Shown: one piece after another, positions 7,701-19,225 of the stretch
Layout of the letters: the number at the start of each line of letters is the position of its first letter
Position numbering within the stretch: position 1 is the first letter of the stretch
NCBI GenBank assembly: GCA_947503895.1
Contig: CANNFT010000001.1
Span: forward strand, 580,343 to 644,342
Length of the DNA: 64,000 nt
Direction: 5' to 3'
From: an uncultured Saccharospirillaceae bacterium
Lineage (GTDB): Bacteria; Pseudomonadota; Gammaproteobacteria; Pseudomonadales; Oceanobacteraceae
Translations under genes and position numbers: made by a program
The notes under the pieces: generated by a model
Seen by the model: only the letters and a program-made list of their open reading frames with translations
What the model was told of the DNA's origin: nothing
The model's database searches: none

Positions 7701-9629
7701 CTAATCGATTCTCGTATCCTCATTGCATATGTCAGATGTTAAATTACACCCATTTACATCGATGTATTGCTTAGTAGAATATTCGTCGATTGGTAATTTA
7801 GATAACGGCTGGCCATTTTGCATTTCCAGAAAATCAATGAATCCTTGTGCATATTCTTTATAGGTATTAACGTAGTTTCCTGAGCCGAAGACCTCGCCGA
7901 ACGTTAAGTAACCATCTTTACCCTTTGCGATATAGTCATTAGTGACGACAGTGTAGATCGCGTCAAGCTCAATAGGCGCCCAATCACCCGCTAATCTCTG
8001 ATTCACTTCAATTTCTGAGACTCTACTGCCATTCACTAGAGAAGCGTCTACATTAAATCGAAGTCCGGAAGCATACGGGTACGCTCCAGTCGAACCATCC
8101 TTTGAATCCAATCCAAAGTCGATCGCATCTTCTAGCACTTGTTTAATTTGCTGACCCGTTAACGTCAAGGTAACCAGTGTGTTGCTGAAAGGCAGCAGCG
8201 TGTAGGCATCGGCGTAAGTGTAATCACCTTGAACGACATCCACTCGCACGCCACCGCCGTTCTGTATTGCAATGTCAGCCGTAGCGGTGACTTCTAAGAA
8301 GGCCTTAGCCACAATATTTGAAATATCGGAGCCATGCTGAGCAGTCGCTGACACATCACACACACCTGACTTGCCTTGACCCGGAAATCGCTCCAAACAT
8401 AAATCGCTTGAAATAGTGCCAATGACGGTCGTTTTCAGTGCTTCTATTTCATCTTGGAAACTGGCCAACACGGCTGAAGTAGTATCATCTCTTGAAACGG
8501 GAATAAATTCCGAATGCGAGGCTAAATATTCTTCCACCACGAACGCTTCGTTTGCATTCAACTCCACGGTCTCATCATTCAACTTATAAGAGATTTTCGC
8601 AGCATCAAAAGGAAAATAAGGATTTCCCTCACACTTTTGAACCTCGCCATTATGATCGAAGCTGACATCTAACGCCCCCACAATATGGGCGTACTCCCAA
8701 GCCTGAACTACGCACACTTTGTTGCCGGCCAAGTCTGTCTTAATCGTCGGGTACTCCCCCTTGGGATTAAAACCCAAATGACTTAACGAAGCACGGCCTA
8801 ACAACGTGTGTGAATCCCCTCCAACAATAACATCCACACCTGACAAGCTTTCAGCCAGCACTAGATCATTTTCATAGGTGTAATGTGTCATCAATACAAT
8901 TTTATTGATGCCTTGCTCTGTTAACTCATCAATATACTTCTGGGACGTAGCGACTTCCTCTAAGAATGTCGTACCTTCATCAGGAGAAGACGAGAGCTTT
9001 GTTTTATTCGCGATATCAATTCCAATCACACCGATTTTCTCACCGCCACGCTCGAGTATCGTGTATGGCTGTATGTAGTCGCTTGCAATGGCAGACTCTG
9101 CGTGGGGTACCACATTTGCTGCCAATGTGGGTGTTCCGCAACTTCCTGCGTTTAAGTAATCTAGGAATTTAGCGAGTCCAGCATCACCGTCATCGAATTC
9201 ATGGTTCCCCAAGGCAAATGCATCAAAACATATTTCATTCATCATAGCTGCATCGGCTTCACCTTCGTAAAGGGAGTAAAAAGGCGTACCGGTTATGGCA
9301 TCGCCGGAATGCAGCTTCAGTACATGACTGCGCTCAGTCGATAGCTGGTCCATCGCTGTTTTTAACATGGGAAATCCCCCCATATTCACTTTCACACTTT
9401 CTACACCCAGCTGCTGTGCCCAGTCTTGTGACTCAACATTTATTTTTAGAGCTTCCGATGCAAGATGGGAGTGGTGGTCATTCATGTGCAGCAGTCGCAG
9501 ATCAAAACCAGTTTCTGTGTTTTTGGCAGGGTCGCTTGATTTTGAATCACTGTCCGATCCACAGGCAGTTGTTAACAGCGCACCGGATAGTGCAATCGAA
9601 TAACAAACAGATTTAGAAAGGTTTAACAT
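7701..9629 (-). CDS. nadN: NadN/UshA-type 5'-nucleotidase lipoprotein
   Basis: 642 residues. The signal peptide ends in TTAC-GSDSDS, an acceptable though imperfect lipobox, so it is probably a periplasm-facing lipoprotein. The calcineurin-like metallophosphatase domain shows the NadN form of the metal motifs: LLHMNDHHSHL, KLHSGDAITGTPFYSL, LGNHEFDDGD, VLMTHYTYEND and VGGDSHT. The C-terminal 5'-nucleotidase domain has NGGGVRVDV and LPFSNTLVTL. Such enzymes split extracellular NAD or UDP-sugars and nucleotides for salvage. Two extra cysteines near the C-terminus (CNLTSDIC) could form a disulfide. The exact substrate (NAD or 5'-nucleotides) cannot be fixed from sequence. Confidence 0.85.
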   Translation of the reverse strand: MLNLSKSVCYSIALSGALLTTACGSDSDSKSSDPAKNTETGFDLRLLHMNDHHSHLASEALKINVESQDWAQQLGVESVKVNMGGFPMLKTAMDQLSTERSHVLKLHSGDAITGTPFYSLYEGEADAAMMNEICFDAFALGNHEFDDGDAGLAKFLDYLNAGSCGTPTLAANVVPHAESAIASDYIQPYTILERGGEKIGVIGIDIANKTKLSSSPDEGTTFLEEVATSQKYIDELTEQGINKIVLMTHYTYENDLVLAESLSGVDVIVGGDSHTLLGRASLSHLGFNPKGEYPTIKTDLAGNKVCVVQAWEYAHIVGALDVSFDHNGEVQKCEGNPYFPFDAAKISYKLNDETVELNANEAFVVEEYLASHSEFIPVSRDDTTSAVLASFQDEIEALKTTVIGTISSDLCLERFPGQGKSGVCDVSATAQHGSDISNIVAKAFLEVTATADIAIQNGGGVRVDVVQGDYTYADAYTLLPFSNTLVTLTLTGQQIKQVLEDAIDFGLDSKDGSTGAYPYASGLRFNVDASLVNGSRVSEIEVNQRLAGDWAPIELDAIYTVVTNDYIAKGKDGYLTFGEVFGSGNYVNTYKEYAQGFIDFLEMQNGQPLSKLPIDEYSTKQYIDVNGCNLTSDICNEDTRID

Positions 9630-9898
9630 GTCAGAGTAACTCGCTTACATTTTAATCATGTATTTTGACCGGAAATGTATACTCTATATATGTCAATTCT
9701 GTTTCACCCTTTAAAACTGTCTCCTTTCCACATCCTTTAAATACGCGGGCAGCGTTCTTTCATCCAACCCAAACGGTGCCTGACTTAATCATATTATTTT
9801 CGAGCCATTCATTTTACAATTTGCCTAAAGAGGCCAAGTTAAATCTACGAATTTTCATGCTTTTGGCCTAACCATTCTATATCCATTCGAGAGCATTA

Positions 9899-10135
9899 AT
9901 GAAATTCATTCCAAAGCAATACACACCTCTAGTTTTTTCTTTCTTCATGGCTTTTTTGATGTCCGGCATCATGTCATGCGTCATCACCGTATTTAACATT
10001 GGCTGGGTAGAGAACCTACTATTGATTTGGCTTAAAGCCTGGGCGTTTGCATTTGTCATTGCATTCCCGACTATCGTATTGATCAGCCCGATCGTACGAA
10101 AATTGGTCAGCTTTGTGATCGTTGACCACGACTGA
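9899..10135 (+). CDS. DUF2798 two-helix membrane protein
   Basis: 78 residues with two membrane segments (about 9-33 and 42-70). The sequence KQYTPLVFSFFMAFLMSGIMS and a conserved W-x-K-A-W-x-x-A-F-x-I-A-F-P in the second helix match the DUF2798 family. Members are short inner-membrane proteins of unknown role, often near stress or transport genes. The ATG at 9899 has GAGAG 5 nt upstream. It is divergent from the nucleotidase gene. Confidence 0.75.
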   Translation: MKFIPKQYTPLVFSFFMAFLMSGIMSCVITVFNIGWVENLLLIWLKAWAFAFVIAFPTIVLISPIVRKLVSFVIVDHD

Positions 10136-10308
10136 CCTTCTAAGTACTGAGACTCAAAAAGTTTAGAGGCTTATTTCGCAATGAGTACCTACAAGAGCCT
10201 AAAGCCACGCTGGTAGGACACGAGATGCTTATATCTATCGCACCGGCTGCCAATAGACCCTTAAACCACTACAATCACACGAAGCTAATTCGATAAAAGG
10301 GAGGCAAG

Positions 10309-11283
10309 ATGGGTATTGTGATCGCACTGGGATTAATTGGCTTGTTAGTGGTTAGCGCAGCGTTATCGTATGTTTCCCATTTCAGCTTTTGGTGGTGGTT
10401 TATTGGGATACTCTCAGCCCTCATTTGTATTTGGACCGCGCTTAAATGGCTTGACCACCTAAAAGTGGTCTCTGGTGACTCGGGTCTTCCTATTAAGCGA
10501 ATCGACAAACCCAATGTTGATATTCCGCTATGGTCTCGCTCATCTGATTCGTTAACCCACAATATTAAAATTTCACAGGATCAACCGTTCCGACTACTCG
10601 ATCCTGAACCCGCATTTGATGAAGCTGGCGATCATGGCGTTCAAATCGTGTACCCCAATAGCACTCATCCAGATCAATTTTTTATTATGCACGGCAAGGT
10701 GGCTGATAATGCTGGCTACAGCATTGAATTACTGAACTGGAATAAGAGCTTAAGCAATCGAGCCGTCGCCAACAGCATTCTGCCTTCGAGGAAAATTACA
10801 GGCGCTACTCTATTTGGGCTAAGTCATCGCATGACGCTATTCAATGCGCAATTTTCACATCACGCAGAACGCCAACTCTTTTTATTTGATCACCACAAGC
10901 AATCCGCACTGCCTATTACTGAGCTAAAATCAGTCGCCAGCGCGAGCATTGGCTGGACGGGAAGCTCTCACTATTTCATTGCCTCGCAGACTGATTCGGA
11001 TTCATTTCTGGTGGTGACGTATGAGAAAGCAAAAAACTTCGATGATTTTTTTAGCGCCCGGGGCCGTTACATACCCAGAGTAAGTCAACTGACTCTACAT
11101 TCGGAAAAGAACCCAAAAGGTGTACTCCTTTCTCGAATGATACTGGAGAAACATGGACTCATTATTGGTGTCCTACCAGTTAAATCTGATATTTTTATTC
11201 AAACTTTAGACGAAAGAAATTTAGAGGCGCCATTAACACGCTATTGGTCTCTTTCCCTGACTGATCTAGAAATGAGCGACTAA
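10309..11283 (+). CDS. Hypothetical membrane-anchored protein
   Basis: 324 residues. Two hydrophobic helices at the N-terminus (about 2-20 and 25-45, the second containing HFSFWWWFIG) are followed by a soluble domain of about 270 residues rich in beta strands and with many His and Ser residues. No family is recognised and no catalytic motif stands out. The start is well supported by GGGAGG 4 nt before the ATG. It may belong with the preceding DUF2798 gene 173 bp upstream, but no shared promoter could be assigned. Confidence 0.6.
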   Translation: MGIVIALGLIGLLVVSAALSYVSHFSFWWWFIGILSALICIWTALKWLDHLKVVSGDSGLPIKRIDKPNVDIPLWSRSSDSLTHNIKISQDQPFRLLDPEPAFDEAGDHGVQIVYPNSTHPDQFFIMHGKVADNAGYSIELLNWNKSLSNRAVANSILPSRKITGATLFGLSHRMTLFNAQFSHHAERQLFLFDHHKQSALPITELKSVASASIGWTGSSHYFIASQTDSDSFLVVTYEKAKNFDDFFSARGRYIPRVSQLTLHSEKNPKGVLLSRMILEKHGLIIGVLPVKSDIFIQTLDERNLEAPLTRYWSLSLTDLEMSD

Positions 11284-11343
11284 ACTAGAACTCAGAAGAC
11301 TTCGATAGCCTCGTCTTCCTTTACATAGCATTGCTATTCGCAC

Positions 11344-11727
11344 TCAGGATACGTTTAGAATTTCCAGCGTGGCTTCTAAATCAGAAATAACGTCTTGAAT
11401 GATTTTCTGTTGAGGTATCGGTTGCTGGGATAATTTTGAGTTCAACGGCGGGGGTGGTTTTTCATCTAATTTTTGGCGAGCACCGGATATTGTATATCCT
11501 TGTTCGTATAAGAGTTGCTTTATTTTGAGGACAATAAAGATTTGATCGCGTAAATAATAACGACGATTACCTCGCCTCTTGGAAGGCTTGAGCTGGGAAA
11601 ATTCTTGCTCCCAGTACCTTAAGACGTGGGGTTTTAATTCGCACATTTCACCCACCTCTCCGATGGTGAAATAGCGCCTTTCTGGTATATCTGAAGCTGA
11701 TACCCCGCCTTTCAGCTGGCTATCCAT
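11344..11727 (-). CDS. MerR-family transcriptional regulator next to ihfA
   Basis: 127 residues. The N-terminal MerR winged helix is clear: [39 protein letters not shown], then the second helix-turn element [19 protein letters not shown]. The C-terminal 40 residues are short and lack the cysteines of metal sensors, so the effector is unknown. It overlaps the end of ihfA by 8 bp and is the last gene of the translation operon. This location directly after ihfA is conserved in many pseudomonads and relatives. Its target is not known. Confidence 0.85.
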   Translation of the reverse strand: MDSQLKGGVSASDIPERRYFTIGEVGEMCELKPHVLRYWEQEFSQLKPSKRRGNRRYYLRDQIFIVLKIKQLLYEQGYTISGARQKLDEKPPPPLNSKLSQQPIPQQKIIQDVISDLEATLEILNVS

Positions 11728-12019
11728 TTTCGTTAAATGCTTCGACCTGAACTTTAAGTTTTTGACCTGGGCGAAACGTTACAACACACCTTGCCGAGAT
11801 AGGAATCTCCTCCCCTGTTTTAGGGTTACGGCCCGGTCGCTCTCTTTTTTCTCTCAGGTCAAAGTTGCCGAAGCCAGAGAGCTTAACTTGTTCTTTTTCC
11901 GTTAAGCATGAGCGGATTTCTTCAAAGAAGATATCCACCATTTCTTTGGCTTCGCGCTTGTTCAAACCAAGTTCTTCAAATAGCTTATCTGCCATATCCG
12001 CCTTGGTAATTGCGGTCAT
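11720..12019 (-). CDS. ihfA: Integration host factor subunit alpha
   Basis: 99 residues, the standard IHF-alpha length. [50 protein letters not shown] and [16 protein letters not shown] match the family, including the RxGRNPxTG arm whose proline intercalates into DNA. It works with IhfB to bend DNA in recombination, replication and transcription. The ATG at 12019 lies 2 nt after the pheT stop, with GAGG inside the pheT end as its ribosome site, so translation is coupled to pheT. Confidence 0.95.
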   Translation of the reverse strand: MTAITKADMADKLFEELGLNKREAKEMVDIFFEEIRSCLTEKEQVKLSGFGNFDLREKRERPGRNPKTGEEIPISARCVVTFRPGQKLKVQVEAFNENG

Positions 12020-12021
12020 GA

Positions 12022-14406
12022 TCAACCTCGCAATTGTGCTCCTAATGATTCTTGCAGGGCATTGATGACTGCATCAATCCAACTGCTTATTTCTTCATCA
12101 TTGAGAGTGCGCGAAGGATCTTGCCACGTCAAGCCCAAAGCAAGACTTTTTCTACCATTTTCAATACCTTGCCCGCGATAGACATCAAATAACGTGACAT
12201 TTTTGAGGTTGCTTCCAGCTTGCTCTCGAATGATATTGGCAACTTGAGTCCAACTTACTTCCTCGCTCACGACGAAAGCAAGGTCACGTCCTACGGCTGG
12301 GAATTTGGACAATGGTGCAAACTTTGGCAGCACACCCTCACGAACATCATTTAGCTTAAGCTCAAACAAGAAAACAGGTTGCTTAATACCTAGCTGCGCT
12401 TGCACCTGAGGGTGCAACCCACCCACTAGGCCTATTTGCTTACCGCCTTTCATGACTGCTGCTGTCTGTCCTGGGTGCAACGCTGGGTGACTCCCTACTT
12501 CAAACGTAAACTCGCTGACGCCATTGAACGACAACATATTTTCTAGGTCGCCCTTAATGTCATAGAAATCTACTTTTTGAGTGTCGTTTGACCAACCCTT
12601 TGAGCATCGTGTACCGCACACTAGACCCGCTATCATGGGCTCTTGCACCAATCCCTGATCGGTTGGCACAAAACTCAGACCTGATTCAAACAAGCGTACG
12701 GATTCCTGTTGACGATTTAAGTTGTATTCCGCCGCTTTAAGCAATCCCACCCAAAGTGTTGAACGCATGACGCCCATATCAGCGGATATTGGGTTAGCCA
12801 GCTCTAAACCATTCACTTCTGGGTCAATCAACTTCTGGATTTTTGGATCAACAAAGCTGTATGTAATGGCTTCTTGATAACCCACGTCAACGAAATATTG
12901 CTTGATCATTTGCAGTGGAGTCTTGACCTCTTCTTTTAGCGTCAAGCCAAGATCCATATTCGGCGTGGTCACGGGAATATTGTTATAACCGTGTATTCTT
13001 GCCACTTCTTCGATGAGATCCGGCTCAATGCTGATGTCAAAGCGGTAGCTCGGTGCAATGGTCGACCATCCGTGATCCGTTTCAGTGACCTGCAGCCCTA
13101 GTCTTGTCAACATGTTAGTCACGTCGGACTTCGGCAATTCAAGTGCCAACGCTTGTTGTAGCTTGCTAGCGCGTAATTCAACAGCCTTTAGCTGTGGCAT
13201 AGCTGATTCATCGATGGCTTCTGCAACCGGCCCTGCTTGCCCACCACAGATTTCCAATATCAATTTTGTTGCTCGCTCAATCACATTTTTTTGACCGGCA
13301 TGATCCACACCTCGCTCAAATCGATGACTGGCATCTGTGTGTAGACCATAGTTTCGAGCCTTGCCTGCTATGGCAATTGGATCGAAGTATGCGACTTCTA
13401 ACAAAATATCTTGGGTTTCTGCGCTTACGCCGGAATGCTCGCCACCCATAACGCCGGCAATACCCAGCGCTTTTTCTTTATCCGCAATGACTAGCGTTTC
13501 TTCTGTTAACGATAACGTTTGCCCGTCTAACAAAGTGAGCTTTTCTGCAGGGCTTGCCATACGAGCCTGAATACCACCTGACAACTTACTTAAATCGTAA
13601 GCGTGCATTGGTTGACCCTGCTCTAGCATCACGAAATTTGTGACATCAACAATGGGGTCAATAGAACGAATCCCACTACGACGCAACTTTTCAACCATCC
13701 AGAGTGGTGTTTCCGCTGTGACATCAACTCCTTTCACTATACGGCTAACAAACTTAGGACACGCAGACGGTGCTAGCAGCTCCACTGAATATTGATCATC
13801 GATACTCGGTGGTACAGATTCAATTACAGGCTCTTGTACATCGAGGTTGTTGAGTACACCCACTTCACGCGCAAGCCCTTTAAGACTTAGGCAATCCGCT
13901 CGATTTGGCGTCAAGTCTACATCGATGATTTGATCATCTAGTTTTAGGTAGTCGCGAACGTCAGCGCCAACAGGAGCATTTAATGGCAGCTCTAGGATGC
14001 CATCGTGATCATCCGATAAGTGCAGCTCTGCAGCCGAGCAAAGCATTCCACATGATTCCACACCACGCAGTTTTGCTTTTTTAATTTTGAAATCTTTACC
14101 TTCAGGCGTGGGTAATATTGCACCGACTTTCGCAAACGGTACTTTAATGCCTTCTCGTACATTGGGCGCACCACACACCACCTGGAATGTTTCGGTGCCA
14201 TCGCTGACTTCACACAAACTTAATTTATCAGCATCTGGGTGTTGTTCACGCTTAGTCACTTCACCAACCACAATACCCGTGAACAGACCGGCTACGGGCT
14301 CTACCGCATCCACCTCTAGCCCTGCCATCGTGACTTGAGCAACCAGCTCTTCTGTGCTTAGAGTTGGGTTTACCCACTCTCTTAACCAGCTTTCACTGAA
14401 TTTCAT
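12022..14406 (-). CDS. pheT: Phenylalanine-tRNA ligase beta subunit
   Basis: 794 residues, normal length. Domains in order: an N-terminal tRNA-binding OB fold ([20 protein letters not shown]), the B3/B4 editing region (about 210-390, with [13 protein letters not shown]), B5, the synthetase-like core, and the C-terminal FDX-ACB anticodon-recognition domain ([12 protein letters not shown]). With PheS it forms the alpha2-beta2 enzyme that charges tRNA-Phe, and it edits mischarged Tyr. It starts 109 bp after pheS, an unusually wide gap for this pair, and is followed closely by ihfA. Confidence 0.97.
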   Translation of the reverse strand: MKFSESWLREWVNPTLSTEELVAQVTMAGLEVDAVEPVAGLFTGIVVGEVTKREQHPDADKLSLCEVSDGTETFQVVCGAPNVREGIKVPFAKVGAILPTPEGKDFKIKKAKLRGVESCGMLCSAAELHLSDDHDGILELPLNAPVGADVRDYLKLDDQIIDVDLTPNRADCLSLKGLAREVGVLNNLDVQEPVIESVPPSIDDQYSVELLAPSACPKFVSRIVKGVDVTAETPLWMVEKLRRSGIRSIDPIVDVTNFVMLEQGQPMHAYDLSKLSGGIQARMASPAEKLTLLDGQTLSLTEETLVIADKEKALGIAGVMGGEHSGVSAETQDILLEVAYFDPIAIAGKARNYGLHTDASHRFERGVDHAGQKNVIERATKLILEICGGQAGPVAEAIDESAMPQLKAVELRASKLQQALALELPKSDVTNMLTRLGLQVTETDHGWSTIAPSYRFDISIEPDLIEEVARIHGYNNIPVTTPNMDLGLTLKEEVKTPLQMIKQYFVDVGYQEAITYSFVDPKIQKLIDPEVNGLELANPISADMGVMRSTLWVGLLKAAEYNLNRQQESVRLFESGLSFVPTDQGLVQEPMIAGLVCGTRCSKGWSNDTQKVDFYDIKGDLENMLSFNGVSEFTFEVGSHPALHPGQTAAVMKGGKQIGLVGGLHPQVQAQLGIKQPVFLFELKLNDVREGVLPKFAPLSKFPAVGRDLAFVVSEEVSWTQVANIIREQAGSNLKNVTLFDVYRGQGIENGRKSLALGLTWQDPSRTLNDEEISSWIDAVINALQESLGAQLRG

Positions 14407-14515
14407 ATTTATAAATCCTGTTATCGCTAAATTTTACGTCTATTAGATTTCGATTCGATCAACGCGTGTTCGATACTCATAGATTCAAACACTTTTTAAA
14501 TTGATCACACGCTGG

Positions 14516-15732
<1,217 letters not shown>

Positions 15733-15774
15733 AAAAACAAAAATAGGGGAAGGCCGGTTGGCGCTTCCCCTATT
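15733..15774 (-). terminator. Rho-independent terminator after rplT
   Basis: AATAGGGGAAG pairs with CTTCCCCTATT (11 bp) around an 11-nt loop, followed on the minus strand by TTTGTTTTT. A second hairpin with a GAAA tetraloop (GTGAC...GTCAC, 15779-15801) precedes it. It separates thrS-infC-rpmI-rplT from pheST, at least partly. Confidence 0.85.
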
Positions 15775-15827
15775 CGGTGTGACTAGGCTTTCGCCTGTCA
15801 CGATTTCGTTCTGTTTAGCGAAGTCGC

Positions 15828-16181
15828 TTACAGAGAGGCTTTTGCTTTCTCAACTAGAGCAGCAAATGCAGCTTTCTCATTAACGGCCAAGTCAGCTAGA
15901 ACCTTACGATCAATTTCGATAGAGGCTATTTTAAGACCATTAATAAATCGGCTGTATGACAAACCGTTGATACGTGCACCAGCGTTGATACGTGCAATCC
16001 ACAATGCGCGGAATTGACGCTTACGCTGACGACGGTCACGGTAAGCATATTGACCAGCTTTGATAACCGCTTGCTTAGCTACGCGGAATACACGTGAACG
16101 TGCTCCATAGTAACCTTTAGCTTGCTTTAGAACTTTCTTGTGACGACGGCGTGCTACCACACCACGTTTTACGCGAGCCAT
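15828..16181 (-). CDS. rplT: 50S ribosomal protein L20
   Basis: 117 residues, matching L20 in full: [56 protein letters not shown]20 binds 23S rRNA early in assembly and also represses translation of its own operon. The strong site AGGAG lies 7 nt before the ATG. It lies 28 bp after rpmI and is followed by two hairpins. Confidence 0.98.
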   Translation of the reverse strand: MARVKRGVVARRRHKKVLKQAKGYYGARSRVFRVAKQAVIKAGQYAYRDRRQRKRQFRALWIARINAGARINGLSYSRFINGLKIASIEIDRKVLADLAVNEKAAFAALVEKAKASL

Positions 16182-16209
16182 ATTAAACTCCTCTTAACCA
16201 AAAATTATA

Positions 16210-16407
16210 TTAAACGCCAGGTAGCATACGCTTGATCAACGGTACGTCAGATGCATTAACTTGCAACTGAGCACGCAAATGACGCTTACGCTTGGTGCTT
16301 TTTTTGGTCAAGATGTGAGCACGATGTGCTTGACGGTGTTTAAAGCCGTTTGCAGTCGGCTTGAAGCGCTTTGCAGCACCACTGTGACTCTTAATTTTGT
16401 TAGCCAT
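16210..16407 (-). CDS. rpmI: 50S ribosomal protein L35
   Basis: 65 residues: an L35 with [19 protein letters not shown], the [18 protein letters not shown] basic stretch and the conserved end LIKRMLPGV. It is a small subunit of the large ribosomal particle. It lies between infC and rplT, with a 115-bp leader that contains a strong hairpin, the likely place for L20 feedback. Confidence 0.98.
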   Translation of the reverse strand: MANKIKSHSGAAKRFKPTANGFKHRQAHRAHILTKKSTKRKRHLRAQLQVNASDVPLIKRMLPGV

Positions 16408-16462
16408 GGCTAAAAAATCTCACTCGCATTGGTTTAATCAACAGCAGTAGGTGCCTACCAAT

Positions 16463-16485
16463 TGCCGTTTACAGTGTAAACGGCA
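16463..16485 (-). promoter_or_regulatory. Hairpin between infC and rpmI, candidate L20 operator
   Basis: A perfect 10-bp stem (TGCCGTTTAC/GTAAACGGCA) with a 3-nt loop and no U-tract, so it is not a typical terminator. A smaller GTAGG/CCTAC element lies beside it at 16448-16459. L20 autoregulation through RNA structures in this interval is established in E. coli. The function here is inferred from position. Confidence 0.45.
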
Positions 16486-16522
16486 CTCAATTCAATGAAG
16501 GTAGAACTTTAAATTGACCTAT

Positions 16523-17068
16523 CTACTTACCTTTTTTAATGGGTGCTAACACCATGGTTAGCTGACGACCTTCCATCTTTGGACGCAATTCTACGTTGGC
16601 CAGTTCTTTGAGGTCTTCCTCAACTCGCTTCAGTAGCTTCATGCCCAATTCTTGGTGAGCCATCTCACGACCACGAAAACGCAATGTAATCTTGGTCTTG
16701 TCCCCATGTTCCAGGAACTTGGTCAGGTTGCGAAGTTTTACCTGATAGTCCCCTTCCTCAGTACCAGGGCGGAATTTGACTTCCTTAACCTGGGTCTGAA
16801 CTTGCTTCTTCTTAGCAGCGGCTTTGGCTTTCTTCTCTTCATAGAGCTTTTGGCCATAATCCATGATCTTACATACGATCGGATCACCGTCTGCTATTTG
16901 AACTAAATCTAATTCGGCTTCTTTTGCTTTTTCAAGGGCCTCATTCATCGGCACAACGCCTACTTGCTGCCCTTCTGCATCTATAAGTCGGCACTCGCGA
17001 GCTCGGATGTTCTCATTAATAGATGCCCTTTCTGGGCGAGCTCGATTATTTCGGTTGTCGCGTCTGAT
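16523..17068 (-). CDS. infC: Translation initiation factor IF-3 (AUC start)
   Basis: 181 residues if it starts at ATC at 17068, close to the usual IF-3 length. The frame contains the family start [16 protein letters not shown], then [43 protein letters not shown] and the C-terminal [11 protein letters not shown]. No ATG, GTG or TTG lies in frame upstream before the thrS stop. ATC has GGAG 8 nt ahead. IF-3 rejects non-canonical starts, so a rare start gives negative autoregulation, as known for the AUU start in E. coli. The ATG at 16954 would cut off 38 conserved residues. Confidence 0.93.
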   Translation of the reverse strand: MRRDNRNNRARPERASINENIRARECRLIDAEGQQVGVVPMNEALEKAKEAELDLVQIADGDPIVCKIMDYGQKLYEEKKAKAAAKKKQVQTQVKEVKFRPGTEEGDYQVKLRNLTKFLEHGDKTKITLRFRGREMAHQELGMKLLKRVEEDLKELANVELRPKMEGRQLTMVLAPIKKGK

Positions 17069-17095
17069 GGTTAATACTCCATAAAGCCCAAGTCG

Positions 17096-19012
17096 TTACT
17101 GTCCGCGTTTGCTAATATCACTACGTAGCAGGTCACCAAACTCTTGCAGAGTCATTGTACCTAAATCTTCACCACTACGTGTGCGCACTGCGACAGCATC
17201 TGAAGCCACTTCTTTGTCTCCGGTCACCAACAAATATGGGACCTTCTGTAAAGTGTGCTCGCGGATTTTAAAGCCGATCTTCTCGTTTCTCAAGTCCGAT
17301 TGCACTCTAAAGCCCTGAAAAGCAAGGTTTTGCTCCACTTTTTTCACGTAATCGGCCTGATTGTCGGTAATATTGAGCACCATGACCTGAGTTGGGGCCA
17401 ACCAAGCGGGCAAGTTGCCTGCGTAATGCTCGATCAATATTCCGATAAAACGCTCAAGTGAACCGAGAATAGCACGGTGAATCATGACCGGTGTTTGGCG
17501 ATCACCCTGTTCATCTACGTACTGGGCACCCAAACGGCCAGGCATGGAGAAGTCCAACTGAATCGTGCCACACTGCCAAGCGCGGTCTAAGCAGTCGAAG
17601 AGCGTGAACTCAATTTTAGGCCCATAGAACGCGCCTTCACCCTCTTGAATCTCATACTCTAGGTCATTCGCCTTCAGAGCGTCCGCAAGGCCTTTTTCGG
17701 CTTTATCCCACACCTCATCTGAGCCAATGCGTTTCTCGGGACGAGTGGATAGCTTAACGGCAATGCTATCTTCAAAACCGAAGTCGCGATATACATCATA
17801 AACCATGCGTATACAGCTGGTGACTTCATCCAGAATTTGCTCTTCAGTACAAAAAACATGCGCATCATCCTGTGTAAATGAGCGGACACGCATCAGGCCA
17901 TGTAGCGAACCAGAAGGCTCATTACGATGAACCACACCAAATTCTGCCATTCTATAAGGCAGATCTCGGTAACTTTTCAGGCCTTGATTGAAGATCTGAA
18001 GGTGACCTGGGCAGTTCATTGGCTTAACAGCATAAGTTCGCTTTTCAGATTCAGTCGCAAAGATAGCGTCTTGGTATTTGTCCCAATGGCCAGACTTTTC
18101 CCACATAGAGACATCCATCACCATCGGCGCGCGCACTTCCTCGTACTGGTACTCCGCCAATTTGCCACGCATGTAGGATTCGAGTGTGTTGTACACAGAC
18201 CATCCTTTTGCGTGCCAGAACACCATACCGGGTGCTTCTTCCTGCCAGTGGAATAGATCTAATGCTTTACCCAGCTTGCGGTGATCACGCTTTTCAGCTT
18301 CTTCTAATCGTTGCAAGTACGCTTTAAGGGCTTTTTTATCTGCCCATGCGGTACCGTAAATACGTTGCAGCATTTTGTTATCTGAATTGCCGCGCCAGTA
18401 TGCGCCAGCCACTTTCATTAATTTAAAGTTTTGGCAAAACTTCATATTCGGTACGTGTGGCCCACGGCACATATCAATATATTCTTCGTGGTGATACAGC
18501 GCAGGCGTCGAGTCTTTAGGGATGTTTTCGTCCAAAATCTCGATTTTATAGGTCTCTCCACGCTCTTCAAATGTGTCACGAGCGGCTTGCCAAGAGCCCA
18601 CTTTTTTTACCACCGGATAACTGGTCTTAGCGAGCGCATTCATGCGGCTCTCAAGTTCTTTCAGTTCTTCTTCGTTAATCGGGAAGTCAAGGTCTACGTC
18701 GTAATAGAACCCGTTGTCGATGGTCGGGCCAATCGCCATTTTGGCTTGTGGCCACAATTGCTTGATCGCGTGGCCGAGCAGGTGCGCACAAGAGTGTCGA
18801 AGAATCTCAAGTCCTTCATCATCTTTTGCGGTAATAATTCGTAGCTCAGCGTTTTCAGAGATCAACTCACACGCATCAACCAACTCACCATTCACAGCAC
18901 CTGCGATGGTGGCCTTAGCGAGACCGGTACCAATGTCAGCAGCGACATCCATAACCGTAACGGCAGAATCAAACTCACGTTGTGAGCCATCTGGGAGGGT
19001 AATAACAGGCAT
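17096..19012 (-). CDS. thrS: Threonine-tRNA ligase
   Basis: 638 residues from the ATG at 19012 (AGGAAACAG directly upstream). Domains: N-terminal TGS ([20 protein letters not shown]), the editing domain with [19 protein letters not shown] and [12 protein letters not shown], then the class II catalytic core. Zinc ligands are seen as MNCPGH, the His in [10 protein letters not shown] and the later His in MIHRAILGS. The anticodon-binding domain ends the protein. It charges tRNA-Thr and edits Ser. It is the first gene of the operon and sits behind a leader with two tRNA-Thr-like hairpins, pointing to translational self-repression. Confidence 0.97.
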   Translation of the reverse strand: MPVITLPDGSQREFDSAVTVMDVAADIGTGLAKATIAGAVNGELVDACELISENAELRIITAKDDEGLEILRHSCAHLLGHAIKQLWPQAKMAIGPTIDNGFYYDVDLDFPINEEELKELESRMNALAKTSYPVVKKVGSWQAARDTFEERGETYKIEILDENIPKDSTPALYHHEEYIDMCRGPHVPNMKFCQNFKLMKVAGAYWRGNSDNKMLQRIYGTAWADKKALKAYLQRLEEAEKRDHRKLGKALDLFHWQEEAPGMVFWHAKGWSVYNTLESYMRGKLAEYQYEEVRAPMVMDVSMWEKSGHWDKYQDAIFATESEKRTYAVKPMNCPGHLQIFNQGLKSYRDLPYRMAEFGVVHRNEPSGSLHGLMRVRSFTQDDAHVFCTEEQILDEVTSCIRMVYDVYRDFGFEDSIAVKLSTRPEKRIGSDEVWDKAEKGLADALKANDLEYEIQEGEGAFYGPKIEFTLFDCLDRAWQCGTIQLDFSMPGRLGAQYVDEQGDRQTPVMIHRAILGSLERFIGILIEHYAGNLPAWLAPTQVMVLNITDNQADYVKKVEQNLAFQGFRVQSDLRNEKIGFKIREHTLQKVPYLLVTGDKEVASDAVAVRTRSGEDLGTMTLQEFGDLLRSDISKRGQ

Positions 19013-19034
19013 TCTGTTTCCTATGTAATCAGTG

Positions 19035-19055
19035 GTGATCCTTACGAAGGACCAC
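19035..19055 (-). promoter_or_regulatory. thrS operator hairpin mimicking tRNA-Thr(CGU) anticodon arm
   Basis: On the transcript, GUGGUCC pairs with GGAUCAC (7 bp, one G-U) and closes a 7-nt loop UUCGUAA. The loop has U33, anticodon CGU and A37-A38, as in a tRNA-Thr anticodon loop. It ends 22 nt before the thrS ATG, next to the ribosome site. E. coli ThrRS represses its own mRNA by binding such an arm, with CGU at about -32 to -30; here CGU is at -34 to -32. Confidence 0.8.
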
Positions 19056-19155
19056 ATGAAGGCTCATATCTGTACAATCGCTTGGATTAAGCGATGCGAA
19101 AATCCGGCCAAGTTTGGGGAGTTTCACCTGTACGGAGCGCCGAACTCTCTTGCTT

Positions 19156-19196
19156 ATGCAAACGCCAATGTACTTACCAAGTACAGCCATTTGCAT
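19156..19196 (-). promoter_or_regulatory. Second thrS leader hairpin mimicking tRNA-Thr(GGU) anticodon arm
   Basis: The transcript folds as a 7-bp outer stem (AUGCAAA/UUUGCAU), an internal loop, and a 5-bp inner stem UGUAC/GUACA that closes the 7-nt loop UUGGUAA. The loop reads as anticodon GGU with U33 and A37-A38. Two anticodon-like arms per operator, one for each subunit of the ThrRS dimer, is the arrangement known in E. coli. Confidence 0.75.
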
Positions 19197-19225
19197 CGCC
19201 CAGAGATAGCACTCGAGCCAATTCC

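Noticed and set aside
11284..11343. Expected tRNA-Pro after the MerR-type gene as in pseudomonads
   Set aside because: The 60-bp interval has no tRNA; only short stems are present.
17674..17889. Internal frames within thrS and similar frames inside other large genes
   Set aside because: They are antisense or out-of-frame shadows of well-supported genes.
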